Shown: in pieces, positions 46,618 to 53,566 of the stretch
How positions within the stretch are numbered: the first letter of the stretch is position 1
Layout: the number at the start of each line of letters is the position of its first letter
Assembly (NCBI GenBank): GCA_036005525.1
Contig: DASYQM010000258.1
Span: 1-53,566 of the forward strand
Direction: 5' to 3'
Length of the DNA: 53,566 bases
Source: UBA9676 sp036005525
GTDB taxonomy: Bacteria; Actinomycetota; Actinomycetes; Streptosporangiales; Streptosporangiaceae
Translations under genes and position numbers: made by a program
The notes under the pieces: generated by a model
What the model was told of the DNA's origin: nothing
The model's input: only the letters and a program-made list of their open reading frames with translations
Database searches by the model: none

Positions 46618-48012
46618 TCAGGCGCCCGCCACCGCGGTGACCCCGCTCATCGTGCCGATCAGGACGAGCGGCCCGGACAAGGTGGGGGATGCGAAGTGCG
46701 GAAGCGGGGAGCCCAGCCCGATCTGCCGGCGGACCTGGCCGTTGGCAGGGTTGAGCTGGTAGAGGGTGCCGGCGTCCCAGTCGGCGACCCAGACCGCGCC
46801 GCCGCCGACGACCGGTGAGCCGGCCGCCGAGGCCGGCCCGCGCCACAGCACCCGGATCCGCCGGCCGGCGGTGTCCACGGCCGCCATGCCACCGCTCGCG
46901 CAGGGGACATAGGCGACTGTGCCGCGCACGGCCGCCCCCCCGAACGCGGCACACACCGCCGCCTCCGCCACCTGCCCGCCGACGCCGCCCAGCCGCGCGC
47001 CGTCCAGCAGGTAACCGGTGCCGCGCTTGCCGACGGTGAGCACCATCCCGCCAGGAAGGAGCACCGGGGACATCGACCCGAGATCGAGGTCAGCGGCGTT
47101 GTCCGCGGCCCAGCTGGCCGGGGCGAAGATGTCCGTCCGCCGCAGCTGCGGGGAGAGCGCGGTGACCGAGTCGCTGTCGTCGTAGGCGCCGCCGGTCGCG
47201 GCCCCGTTGCCGACGCCGACGTAGATCGTGCCGTCGGTCCCGGTCACCGGCCCGCCGGCGCCCCAGATCCCCGCTTCCCTGGCGGTAGGCACGACGTAGG
47301 AGGTCAGTGGCCCATCGCCCGAGGCCGGGGCGCTCACCACCGAGCCCCGGTATGGCCCGCAATCCCCGAACAGCCCCCCGAACGCTATGTACACGCGGTC
47401 GCCTGCCAGCGCGAGCGCGGCCCGCTGCTGGTCGAACCGGGGCTGGCCGTCCGGGGTGGGGATATCGCGGCGGAACGCGACGTGCCCGGTGTCCACGGAC
47501 ACGCCGACAAGCACGTGGTGGTACCCGGTCGTCTCCGCTACCGCGTAGACCAGCCCGGTGGCCGGGCTGTAGACCGTGGTTCCGGTGATGCCGAGCGGAT
47601 CGATGTTGCCGCACGGGAGGCTGGCCAGCGGCACCGGCGTGCCGACGTGCGCTCGCCACCGCACCGTGCCGGTCGCCCGGTCCAGCCCGTAGACCGAATC
47701 GCCCTCGGTGGCCGCGACGACGAGCCCGCCGATCGCGAGCGGCTGGCCGTAGACGGCCCCGTCGAGCCGCCGGGTCCACGCGACCGCCAGGGGCCCGGCA
47801 GCCGGGGCCGCGGCGGCGAGGCCGGTGTGGGCCGGGTCCCGATGGTAGTTCGGCCAGTCCCAGGCGCCGGGGCGGGGCGGGGACCGGGTCGCCGCCGGGG
47901 CCGTCCCGGGACGGGGAGAGTGAGCCGTCTGCGCCGGCTGCGGCGTGCCCGCGCTGGTGCAGCCGGAGGCCAGCATGACCAGCATCAGCACGGTGGGGCG
48001 CAAGAGGCGCAT
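46618..48012 (-). CDS. PQQ-binding-like beta-propeller lipoprotein
   Basis: A 464-residue lipoprotein: MRLLRPTVLMLVMLASGC with Cys18, then a Pro/Ala/Ser linker. The mature part is a beta-propeller of PQQ-type repeats: WDWPNYHRDPAHTGLAA, YGQPLAIGGLVVAATEGDSVYGLDRATGTVRWRAHVG, YSPATGLVYAVAET, YGLDRATGTVRW-like units, ending with VLIGTMSGVTAVAGA. Key PQQ ligands or the methanol-dehydrogenase motifs are not evident, so it may be a scaffold or binding protein. Conserved disulfide candidates: CGNIDP and others. It is cotranscribable with the HAD gene (54 bp apart), but not obviously related in function. Confidence 0.8.
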   Translation of the reverse strand: MRLLRPTVLMLVMLASGCTSAGTPQPAQTAHSPRPGTAPAATRSPPRPGAWDWPNYHRDPAHTGLAAAAPAAGPLAVAWTRRLDGAVYGQPLAIGGLVVAATEGDSVYGLDRATGTVRWRAHVGTPVPLASLPCGNIDPLGITGTTVYSPATGLVYAVAETTGYHHVLVGVSVDTGHVAFRRDIPTPDGQPRFDQQRAALALAGDRVYIAFGGLFGDCGPYRGSVVSAPASGDGPLTSYVVPTAREAGIWGAGGPVTGTDGTIYVGVGNGAATGGAYDDSDSVTALSPQLRRTDIFAPASWAADNAADLDLGSMSPVLLPGGMVLTVGKRGTGYLLDGARLGGVGGQVAEAAVCAAFGGAAVRGTVAYVPCASGGMAAVDTAGRRIRVLWRGPASAAGSPVVGGGAVWVADWDAGTLYQLNPANGQVRRQIGLGSPLPHFASPTLSGPLVLIGTMSGVTAVAGA

Positions 48013-48235
48013 GCGCCCAGTTTGCCCTACCGGCCGTGCGCTGGCGCCGCCGTTCTGCCGCGGCAAACGCCCGCTTCTGCCCAGCCCGGCCAGCGCTCAT
48101 GCGTCTTCCGGGCGCGCCGGCCGGAGTATCCCGTTTATGCAGGTCACAAGCTATGCTCGTAGCCTGGTTGTGAGCAGGGATACCGCCATCCGGACGGGAC
48201 TGGGGAAGAACGCGAGGGGAAGTGGAGGACACGGG

Positions 48236-49054
48236 GTGAGCAGGGAGATCGGCTCCTTTGTCGCGCTGGGGGACAGTTTCACCGAGGGACTGGACGACCC
48301 ACGGGCCGACCAGGAGGGCTACCGGGGCTGGGCGGACCGGTTCGCCGAGATGCTGGCCGCGCAGCAACCCGGGCTGCGGTACGCCAACCTCGCGGTGCGG
48401 GGCAAGATGCTACGGCAAGTCGCGGAGGAGCAGGTCCCGCAGGCGATTGGCATGACGCCCGGCCTGGTGAGCCTGGCGGCGGGCGGGAACGACCTGCTCC
48501 GGCCGCGCACCGACCCCGACGCGCTGGCCGAGCACTTCGACGAGGTCGTGCGGACCCTGCTGATGGCGGGCTGCCCGGTCCTGATGTTCACCGGCTTCGA
48601 CTCCCGGTTCCCGGTGCTCCGGCTGCTCCGGGGCAAAGTCGCCGCCTTCAACATGCACCTGCGCGCGATCGCCGATCGCCACCAGTGCCACCTCGTCGAC
48701 CTGTGGTCGATGAACGTGCTCCGCGACCCTCGCGCCTGGAGCGCCGACCGGCTGCACCTGACACCGGACGCGCACTGGCGCGTGGCGCTGCGGGTGTGCG
48801 AGGTACTCGGCGTGCCGGCCGCCGCGGACTGGCGGGAACCCTGGCCGGCGGCCGAGGGGATCGCCGCGTCGCAGGCGCGGGCGTGGCTGGCGGCCCGGCG
48901 GATGGACGCGCGCTGGGCGCGGATCCACGCGGCGCCGTGGGTGGCCCGGCGGGTGCGCGGGGTGTCGACCGGCGACGGCGTCAACCCCAAGCGCCCCGAG
49001 CTCCTGCCGCTCGGCGCCGTCATCACGCTCCCGGAGCGCGGTTCCGCCTCGTGA
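48236..49054 (+). CDS. SGNH/GDSL hydrolase family protein
   Basis: A 272-residue esterase/lipase-type protein. Block I FVALGDSFTEGLDD with the nucleophile Ser14; block III AAGGNDLL (Asn of the oxyanion hole); block V SADRLHLTPDAH with the catalytic Asp and His. Gly between blocks (NLAVRGKML) fits block II. GTG 48236 has GGAGG at 7 nt. It lacks a signal peptide in this frame; an in-frame GTG at 48170, with TAGCCT just before it, would add 22 residues, not hydrophobic. Likely cytosolic carboxylester or acyl hydrolase; substrate unknown. Confidence 0.85.
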   Translation: MSREIGSFVALGDSFTEGLDDPRADQEGYRGWADRFAEMLAAQQPGLRYANLAVRGKMLRQVAEEQVPQAIGMTPGLVSLAAGGNDLLRPRTDPDALAEHFDEVVRTLLMAGCPVLMFTGFDSRFPVLRLLRGKVAAFNMHLRAIADRHQCHLVDLWSMNVLRDPRAWSADRLHLTPDAHWRVALRVCEVLGVPAAADWREPWPAAEGIAASQARAWLAARRMDARWARIHAAPWVARRVRGVSTGDGVNPKRPELLPLGAVITLPERGSAS

Positions 49055-49089
49055 TCATGACTTGACTGCTGCCCCAACTGCACGGACCC

Positions 49090-49140
49090 CATGATCATGA
49101 AGACTTTCCGCGGATACGGCCGAAAAGTTTCATGATCATG
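49090..49140. terminator. Bidirectional hairpin between convergent genes
   Basis: CATGATCATGAA (49090-49101) and TTTCATGATCATG (49128-49140) are inverted arms, with further partial pairing (ACTTT/AAAGT) inside. It sits between the SGNH hydrolase and the convergent aminotransferase. The arm is itself palindromic (ATGATCAT). A similar element occurs at 52789. Confidence 0.65.
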
Positions 49141-49165
49141 AGGCGGGGAGGGGTCCCCGGTTCTG

Positions 49166-50425
49166 CTACGGCGCCAGGTCGGCGAGGACGTCATCGAGCC
49201 TGCGCAGCGAGGCGGCGATCCAGGGAAGGTGGACCGGGTCGGCTGAGGCAAGCGCGCGCTCGCGCCGGGCGTCGTCGTCCCCGTAGAGCAGGCTGGTCGC
49301 AACCCGTGTCCGCAGCGCGGGCTCGTCTTCGCCGAACGCGCTCGCGGGAAGCACCCCCACCCCATAGCGCTCCAGCAGGTGTGCCGCGAGACCGGAGCCG
49401 GTGGTCACCCCGTGCCGCGCGGCCAGGTGCTCACGCCAGGGGCCAAAGTCGGGGTACAGGTAGAACGCCGCCTGCGGCTCGGGGACGATCACTCCGGCGG
49501 CGGCGAACCTGCCCGCCACGGCGCGGCTGACGGCCTCGTGCAGCGCGCGGCTGCGCGCGATGCGCTGCGTCAGTTCCGGGGGTTCGCGGAAGGCGAGCGC
49601 GGCGGCCTCCTGGACCGGGCCGGCGGCGGCGGACCAGATCTCGCTGGCGATGCCGAGCAGCCGGTCGTGCAGGCCGGCGCCGAGCGGGCCGTCCGGGAGC
49701 CTGGCCACCCCGACCCGCCAGCCGCCGAGGGCCAGGTTCTTACTCAACCCGGTGGTGATGACGGTGCGTTCCGGGGCGAAGTCCACCGGGCCGGCCACGG
49801 TGGGCGCGGCGGCGAACACGAGATCGCGGTAGATCTCATCGGAGATGACGATCAGATCATGCTCGGCAGCGACCTCGGCCAGGGCCGCCGTGGTGGCGGG
49901 GCGGGCGAGCCGGCCGGTGGGGTTGTCGGGCAGGGTCACGATCACCGACCCGATCCGGCGGCCGGCCGCTCGGGCGGCCGCGACCGCGCGGGCGAGCAGG
50001 GCCGGGTCGCAGACGCCGCCCTGGCCGGCCGGGACCGGCACGAAATGCGGCCGGGCGCCGGCCAGCGCGGCCTGGGCGGCATAGCTCACCCAGCTCGGCT
50101 TGGGCACGGCGACGTCCGCACCGATGGCCAGCAGCAGGCCGAACAGCAGCGGCTTGCTGCCCGGCCCGGAGATCACCGCCGCCGGGCCGGTCGGCAGGCC
50201 GCGCTTGCTCCAGTAGCCCGCGGCTGCCGCGCGCAGCGCCGGGAGCCCGGCCACGGGACCGTAGGCGTTGCGGTCCGCCGCGGCGGCCAGCGCCGCCCGC
50301 AGCAGGGGGTGCACCGGCAGGCCGGCCTCGCCGAAGGACAGCGGGAGGACGGGCTCGCCCGCCTGCCGCTTGCGGATGAGGATCTCGTTCGCGGCCAGGG
50401 TCGCCGACACCGGGATGGCGGACAT
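49166..50425 (-). CDS. Pyridoxal-phosphate aminotransferase, class I/II
   Basis: A 419-residue fold-type I enzyme. GEPVLPLSFGEAGLPVHPLLRAALAAA and NAYGPVAGLPALRAAAAGYW are the N-terminal signature; VTLPDNPTGRLA binds PLP (Asn); ISDEIYRDLVF carries the pyridine Asp and Tyr; the Schiff-base Lys is in TTGLSKNLALGGWRVG; the C-terminal Arg region is DEPALRTRVATSLLYG. ATG 50425 is nine bases after the arginine deiminase stop, so both genes probably form an operon. Role inferred: transamination of an arginine- or lysine-related amino acid; it is not a clear AspC or HisC. Confidence 0.85.
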   Translation of the reverse strand: MSAIPVSATLAANEILIRKRQAGEPVLPLSFGEAGLPVHPLLRAALAAAADRNAYGPVAGLPALRAAAAGYWSKRGLPTGPAAVISGPGSKPLLFGLLLAIGADVAVPKPSWVSYAAQAALAGARPHFVPVPAGQGGVCDPALLARAVAAARAAGRRIGSVIVTLPDNPTGRLARPATTAALAEVAAEHDLIVISDEIYRDLVFAAAPTVAGPVDFAPERTVITTGLSKNLALGGWRVGVARLPDGPLGAGLHDRLLGIASEIWSAAAGPVQEAAALAFREPPELTQRIARSRALHEAVSRAVAGRFAAAGVIVPEPQAAFYLYPDFGPWREHLAARHGVTTGSGLAAHLLERYGVGVLPASAFGEDEPALRTRVATSLLYGDDDARRERALASADPVHLPWIAASLRRLDDVLADLAP

Positions 50426-50434
50426 GACCCAGGC

Positions 50435-51652
50435 TCAGGCCTCGCGCTCGATCGGGCAGCTCATGCAGCGCGGGCCGCCCCGGCCCCGGCCCAGCTCCCC
50501 GCCGGGAACGGTGATCACCTCGATGCCGTTGTCCCGCAGGTAGGTGTTGGTGGTCACGTTCCGCTCGTAGGCGATGACCACACCAGGCTCGACCGCCAGC
50601 ACGTTACAGCCGTCATCCCACTGTTCCCGCTGCGCGGAGCGGACGTCCTGGAAGGCGGTCAGCACGGTGATCGAGGGCAGCTCTAGCGCGGCGGCGATGG
50701 CGGTGTGCATGTCTTCCGGCGGGTGATCGGTAACCTTGAGCTCCCGCGCGCTCGCGCCGGGCTCGACCGTGTACGACGGCAGCATCCCCATCCCGGCGTA
50801 CTTGGTGAACACCCCGTAGTCCGCCATCGTCAGCAGCGTGTCCAGGTGCATGAACGCACGCGTCTTGGGCATGTCGATCGCCACCAGGCAGCGGGCCGCC
50901 CCCGCCGCGAACAGCCGGTGCGCGAGCACCTCGACCGCCTGCGGGGTGGTCCGCTCGCTCATCCCGACGAGAACCGCCCCGTTGCCGAGCACGAGGATGT
51001 CGCCGCCCTCGATCGTGGCCGGCGCGGCGTCGGCGCCGTGGTACCAGACCTCGAATCCTGCCCCGGCGAACATCGGGTGCCAGCGGTAGATCGCCTCGCC
51101 GGTGACGGTCTCCCGGATCCGGGCCGGCTTGCGCATCGCGTTGATGGACACACCGCCATAGATCCAGCACGAGTTGTCGCGCTGGTACAGGAGGTTGGGC
51201 AGCGGCGCGAGCACGAAGCCATCGGGGTCGAGTGAATGGAAGGCGATGCTCTTCGGCTCGGGCCCGAGCTCGGCGATCTCACGCTTCGTGATCCCGCCGC
51301 CCAGGTACGCGGCCAGTGATTCCGGGTCGAGCCCGTCCATCGCGGCGCGGAGTGTGGCGGCGGCGAGCGGTCCGTGCCAGCGCGGGTCGAACACACGGTC
51401 CAGGATGTAGTCGCGCGCGTCCGGGATCTCCACGGTCTGGGTGAGCAGCTCGCCGTAGTAGTGGACCACGACGCCGCGCGACCGCAGGACATCGGCGAAG
51501 GCGTCGTGCTCGGCCTGCGCACGCGTCACCCAGAGCACGTCGTCGAAGAGCAGGTCGGCGGCGTTGTCGGGGGTTAGGCGCTTGAGTTCCAGGTCAGGAC
51601 GGTGCAGTACGACCTGCCGCAGGCGGCCGACCTCGGAATCCACGTGGAACAT
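50435..51652 (-). CDS. arcA: Arginine deiminase
   Basis: A 405-residue guanidino-group hydrolase. Motifs: FHVDSEVGRLRQVVLHRPDLE (substrate-binding N-terminus), FDDVLWVTRAQAEHD, PNLLYQRDNSCWIYGGVSIN, TIEGGDILVLGNGAVLVGMSERT, FMHLDTLLTMAD (catalytic His), and the C-terminal nucleophile Cys396 in GPRCMSCPIERE. It converts arginine to citrulline and ammonia. The usual arcB and arcC partners are absent, so it may serve arginine catabolism or modification rather than fermentation. It is the first gene of a two-gene operon with the aminotransferase; ATG 51652 faces dapE on the other strand. Confidence 0.9.
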   Translation of the reverse strand: MFHVDSEVGRLRQVVLHRPDLELKRLTPDNAADLLFDDVLWVTRAQAEHDAFADVLRSRGVVVHYYGELLTQTVEIPDARDYILDRVFDPRWHGPLAAATLRAAMDGLDPESLAAYLGGGITKREIAELGPEPKSIAFHSLDPDGFVLAPLPNLLYQRDNSCWIYGGVSINAMRKPARIRETVTGEAIYRWHPMFAGAGFEVWYHGADAAPATIEGGDILVLGNGAVLVGMSERTTPQAVEVLAHRLFAAGAARCLVAIDMPKTRAFMHLDTLLTMADYGVFTKYAGMGMLPSYTVEPGASARELKVTDHPPEDMHTAIAAALELPSITVLTAFQDVRSAQREQWDDGCNVLAVEPGVVIAYERNVTTNTYLRDNGIEVITVPGGELGRGRGGPRCMSCPIEREA

Positions 51653-51731
51653 GGCACTCCCGTTCTGGATGGTCTTGCTCGTCCAGTTATCTCATGACCG
51701 GACCCAGGGCAAACGTGGCTAGGCTGCGGAC

Positions 51732-52787
51732 GTGGATTTGGATCTTTCGCGCGATGCCGCCGCGCTGACCGCGGCACTGGTCGACGTTCCCTCGGTCAGC
51801 GGCGACGAGCAGGCGCTGGCCGACGCGGTCGCGGGCGCGCTGGCCGGCCTGCCCCACTTGACGATACGGCGGGACGGGAACGCCGTCGTCGCGCGGACCG
51901 ACCTCGGCCGGCCGCAGCGGGTGATCCTGGCAGGCCACCTGGACACGGTGCCGATCGCGGGCAACGTCCCTTCGCGCACCGAGGGCGGGCTCTTGTACGG
52001 GTGCGGCAGCTGTGACATGAAGTCCGGTGTGGCGGTCCAGCTCCGGCTGGCGTGGCAGCTGGCTGAGCCTTCCCGGGACGTGACCTACGTCTTCTACGAC
52101 TGCGAAGAAGTCGAAGCCGAACGTAACGGGCTGCTGCGGCTCAGCCGCCATGCGCCGGAGTTGCTCGGGGGCGATCTGGCTGTCCTCCTGGAGCCGACCG
52201 GCGGCCTGATCGAAGGCGGCTGCCAGGGGACCATGCGCGCCGAGATCACCGCGCACGGGGTACGCGCGCACAGCGCGCGTTCGTGGCGCGGACGCAACGC
52301 CATCCACGCCGCGGGCGCCATCATCGACGTGCTGCGCTCCTATCGTCCGCGCGAGCCCGAGGTGGACGGGCTCGTCTACCACGAGGGGCTGAACGCGGTC
52401 GGGATCGCCGGCGGGGTCGCGGGCAATGTCATCCCGGACGAATGCGTGGTCACCGTGAACTACCGGTTCGCCCCGGACCGCACCATCGAGCAAGCGGCCG
52501 AGCATGTGCGCGCGGTGTTCGGCGGGTTCGACGTGGAGATCACCGACGCGGCGCCCGCGGCCCGGCCCGGGCTGACCGACCGGGCCGCGGCGGCGTTGCT
52601 GGCGGCGGTCGGCGGAACACCGCGCGCCAAGATGGGCTGGACGGACGTGGCCAGGTTCGCCCTGCTCGGCCTGCCCGCGGTCAACTACGGCCCGGGTGAT
52701 CCGGAGCTGGCCCATAGCGCCGGCGAGCATGTTCCGCTCGCGCAGATCGCCGAGTGTGAGGCCAAGCTGCTCGCCTGGCTGAGCTGA
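51732..52787 (+). CDS. dapE: Succinyl-diaminopimelate desuccinylase
   Basis: A 351-residue M20 metallopeptidase. ILAGHLDTVP (His and Asp of site 1), GCGSCDMKSG (bridging Asp), YDCEEVEAERNG (general base and metal Glu), LEPTGG and a C-terminal YGPGDPELAHSAGEHVP (last metal His). GRPQRVILAGHLDTVPIAGNVPSR is the actinobacterial DapE signature. It splits N-succinyl-LL-diaminopimelate in lysine and peptidoglycan synthesis. TAGGCT (51720-51725) ends six bases before GTG 51732 and no RBS is visible, so the mRNA is probably leaderless. Confidence 0.88.
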   Translation: MDLDLSRDAAALTAALVDVPSVSGDEQALADAVAGALAGLPHLTIRRDGNAVVARTDLGRPQRVILAGHLDTVPIAGNVPSRTEGGLLYGCGSCDMKSGVAVQLRLAWQLAEPSRDVTYVFYDCEEVEAERNGLLRLSRHAPELLGGDLAVLLEPTGGLIEGGCQGTMRAEITAHGVRAHSARSWRGRNAIHAAGAIIDVLRSYRPREPEVDGLVYHEGLNAVGIAGGVAGNVIPDECVVTVNYRFAPDRTIEQAAEHVRAVFGGFDVEITDAAPAARPGLTDRAAAALLAAVGGTPRAKMGWTDVARFALLGLPAVNYGPGDPELAHSAGEHVPLAQIAECEAKLLAWLS

Positions 52788-52788
52788 T

Positions 52789-52843
52789 CCATGATCACGG
52801 ACGATCTCCGGCTCTATTCACACAGGATCGTCCGCGATCATGG
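52789..52843. terminator. Hairpin between convergent dapE and protease genes
   Basis: CCATGATCACGGACGATC (52789-52806) pairs with GATCGTCCGCGATCATGG (52826-52843): 17 of 18 pairs and one mismatch, with a 19-nt loop. It starts two bases after the dapE stop. A likely bidirectional terminator, related in design to 49090-49140. Confidence 0.75.
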
Positions 52844-52863
52844 GATGCGCTCCGGCTGGATGC

Positions 52864-53566
52864 TTACCTGGCCGGCCCCGCGGTCAGCATGAGGGAACTG
52901 GTGTGGCGCTGGCCGCCCGTGTCCATCCAGGTGACGGAGATGCGGTCCCCGGGGTGGAACTGGCCCTGCAGGATGTTGGTCAGGGAGGCCGGCGCGCCCA
53001 CGGCCTGGCCGTTGATGGCCAGGATCACGTCGCCTCCCGCCATGCCCGCCCCGGCGGCTGGCGCGTTGCAGAACGCACCCGCGATCAGCGTGCCGGTGCC
53101 GGCCGGGGCGATGCGCCGGGGAACCGGGCTGCCCGTGCCGGTCGTCAGGCACTGACCGTTGCTGTTGATCCCGCCGTTGAAGCCGCCGCCGAGCTGGTCC
53201 TGTGCCGCCTGGTTGAGCTGCTGCAGCTGCTGCCGCGGCGCGGTAGCCGAGCTGACGGCGTTCGACGAGGTGCTCGCGACCGCGATGCCCATGAAGGGCG
53301 GCTGGCCGATGTGGATCTTGGCGCTGCCGTGCCCCTTGGCCATCTGGCTGGCGATCGCCAGCGCGTCGTTGATCGGGATGGCGAAGCCCTGGCGCGTGCC
53401 GGGCCCGCCGAACGACTGGGTGTTCGCCGCCGTGTTCATCCCGATCACGTAACCGGCGGCGTTCGCCAGTGGGCCGCCCGAGTCGCCTTCCGCGATCAGC
53501 GCGTTGGTCTGGAGCATGTTGTGGAGAGTTTCGCTGGTCCTGGTGCCGGAATCGCCCGCGGTGATC
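52864..53566 (-). CDS. Trypsin-like serine protease with PDZ domain (HtrA/DegP-like), N-terminus beyond the window
   Basis: The frame runs off the right edge, so only the C-terminal 233 or so residues are seen. AGDSGTRTSETLHNMLQTNALIAEGDSGGPLANAAGYVIGMNTA shows the catalytic serine in GDSGGPL; His and Asp of the triad must lie outside. FAIPINDALAIASQMAKG ends the protease domain. The C-terminal PDZ domain reads IAGAFCNAPAAGAGMAGGDVILAINGQAVGAPASLTNILQGQFHPGDRISVTWMDTGGQRHTSSLML. Between them is a Gln-rich insertion (RQQLQQLNQAAQDQLGGG). Probably secreted or membrane-anchored envelope quality control. Confidence 0.85.
   Translation of the reverse strand, partial: ITAGDSGTRTSETLHNMLQTNALIAEGDSGGPLANAAGYVIGMNTAANTQSFGGPGTRQGFAIPINDALAIASQMAKGHGSAKIHIGQPPFMGIAVASTSSNAVSSATAPRQQLQQLNQAAQDQLGGGFNGGINSNGQCLTTGTGSPVPRRIAPAGTGTLIAGAFCNAPAAGAGMAGGDVILAINGQAVGAPASLTNILQGQFHPGDRISVTWMDTGGQRHTSSLMLTAGPAR

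Noticed and set aside
1..53566. tRNA, rRNA, CRISPR array, IS element, prophage or defence-system genes
   Set aside because: None recognised on reading both strands; the small repeats found are short local duplications or operators.

Overview
The window is very GC-rich (GGC/GCC/CTG-dominated codons, almost no TTA, frequent GTG starts) and carries families typical of morphologically complex Actinobacteria: two DUF574 SAM methyltransferases, an XRE/DUF5753 regulator, DUF3054, Kdp genes and many lipoproteins. A Streptosporangiales-, Streptomycetales- or Catenulisporales-like soil actinomycete fits; no lineage marker such as rRNA is present. No tRNA, rRNA, CRISPR array, IS element or phage gene was recognised.

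Layout. 0.2-4.6 kb: small membrane protein, UPF0114 protein, an S9-family serine peptidase and a lipoprotein. 4.8-24.4 kb: an amine-catabolism-like locus. It holds a Rieske oxygenase, an acyl-CoA dehydrogenase, a DAO-type FAD oxidoreductase with a cupin, an NDP-forming acyl-CoA synthetase coupled to a phytoene-dehydrogenase-like oxidoreductase, a TetR regulator, a Pot-type ABC importer (potA apart from potCBD) and a class III aminotransferase. A perfect or near-perfect palindrome, consensus GACTGAACGTTCAGTC, lies in front of every main transcription unit of this locus (five sites). The TetR protein encoded inside the locus is the obvious candidate ligand-responsive repressor. A block of two paralogous methyltransferases and an XRE regulator sits between potA and potCBD. 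A glutathione peroxidase and a decayed alpha/beta hydrolase sit inside the locus.

24.5-35.3 kb: assorted genes: DUF3054, flavodoxin-like, cation antiporter, AMP-forming acyl-CoA synthetase, LysR, agmatinase family, a secreted HEYAE-motif protein, two lipoproteins, Lrp/AsnC and a tiny membrane protein. 35.3-45.8 kb: a complete potassium-uptake region in the order (reading the minus strand) DUF4118 sensor-like protein, 29-residue peptide, degenerate kdpF, kdpA, kdpB, kdpC, a second KdpE-like regulator, then after a frameshifted DUF4287/DUF5655 gene on the other strand, kdpD and kdpE. Direct repeats with an exact 11-bp period around CATGCG lie upstream of three of these units and look like a KdpE operator. 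45.8-53.6 kb: HAD phosphatase, PQQ-like propeller lipoprotein, SGNH hydrolase, aminotransferase, arginine deiminase, dapE and the C-terminal part of a trypsin/PDZ protease running off the right edge.

Several start codons are preceded by a TANNNT -10 element at only 6-7 nt (4820, 24875 minus, 35144, 38832, 51732), indicating leaderless mRNAs. Four genes show reading-frame damage (gpx, alpha/beta hydrolase, DUF4287/DUF5655, kdpF); some may be sequencing errors. All functional calls rest on motif recognition by eye, with no database search.
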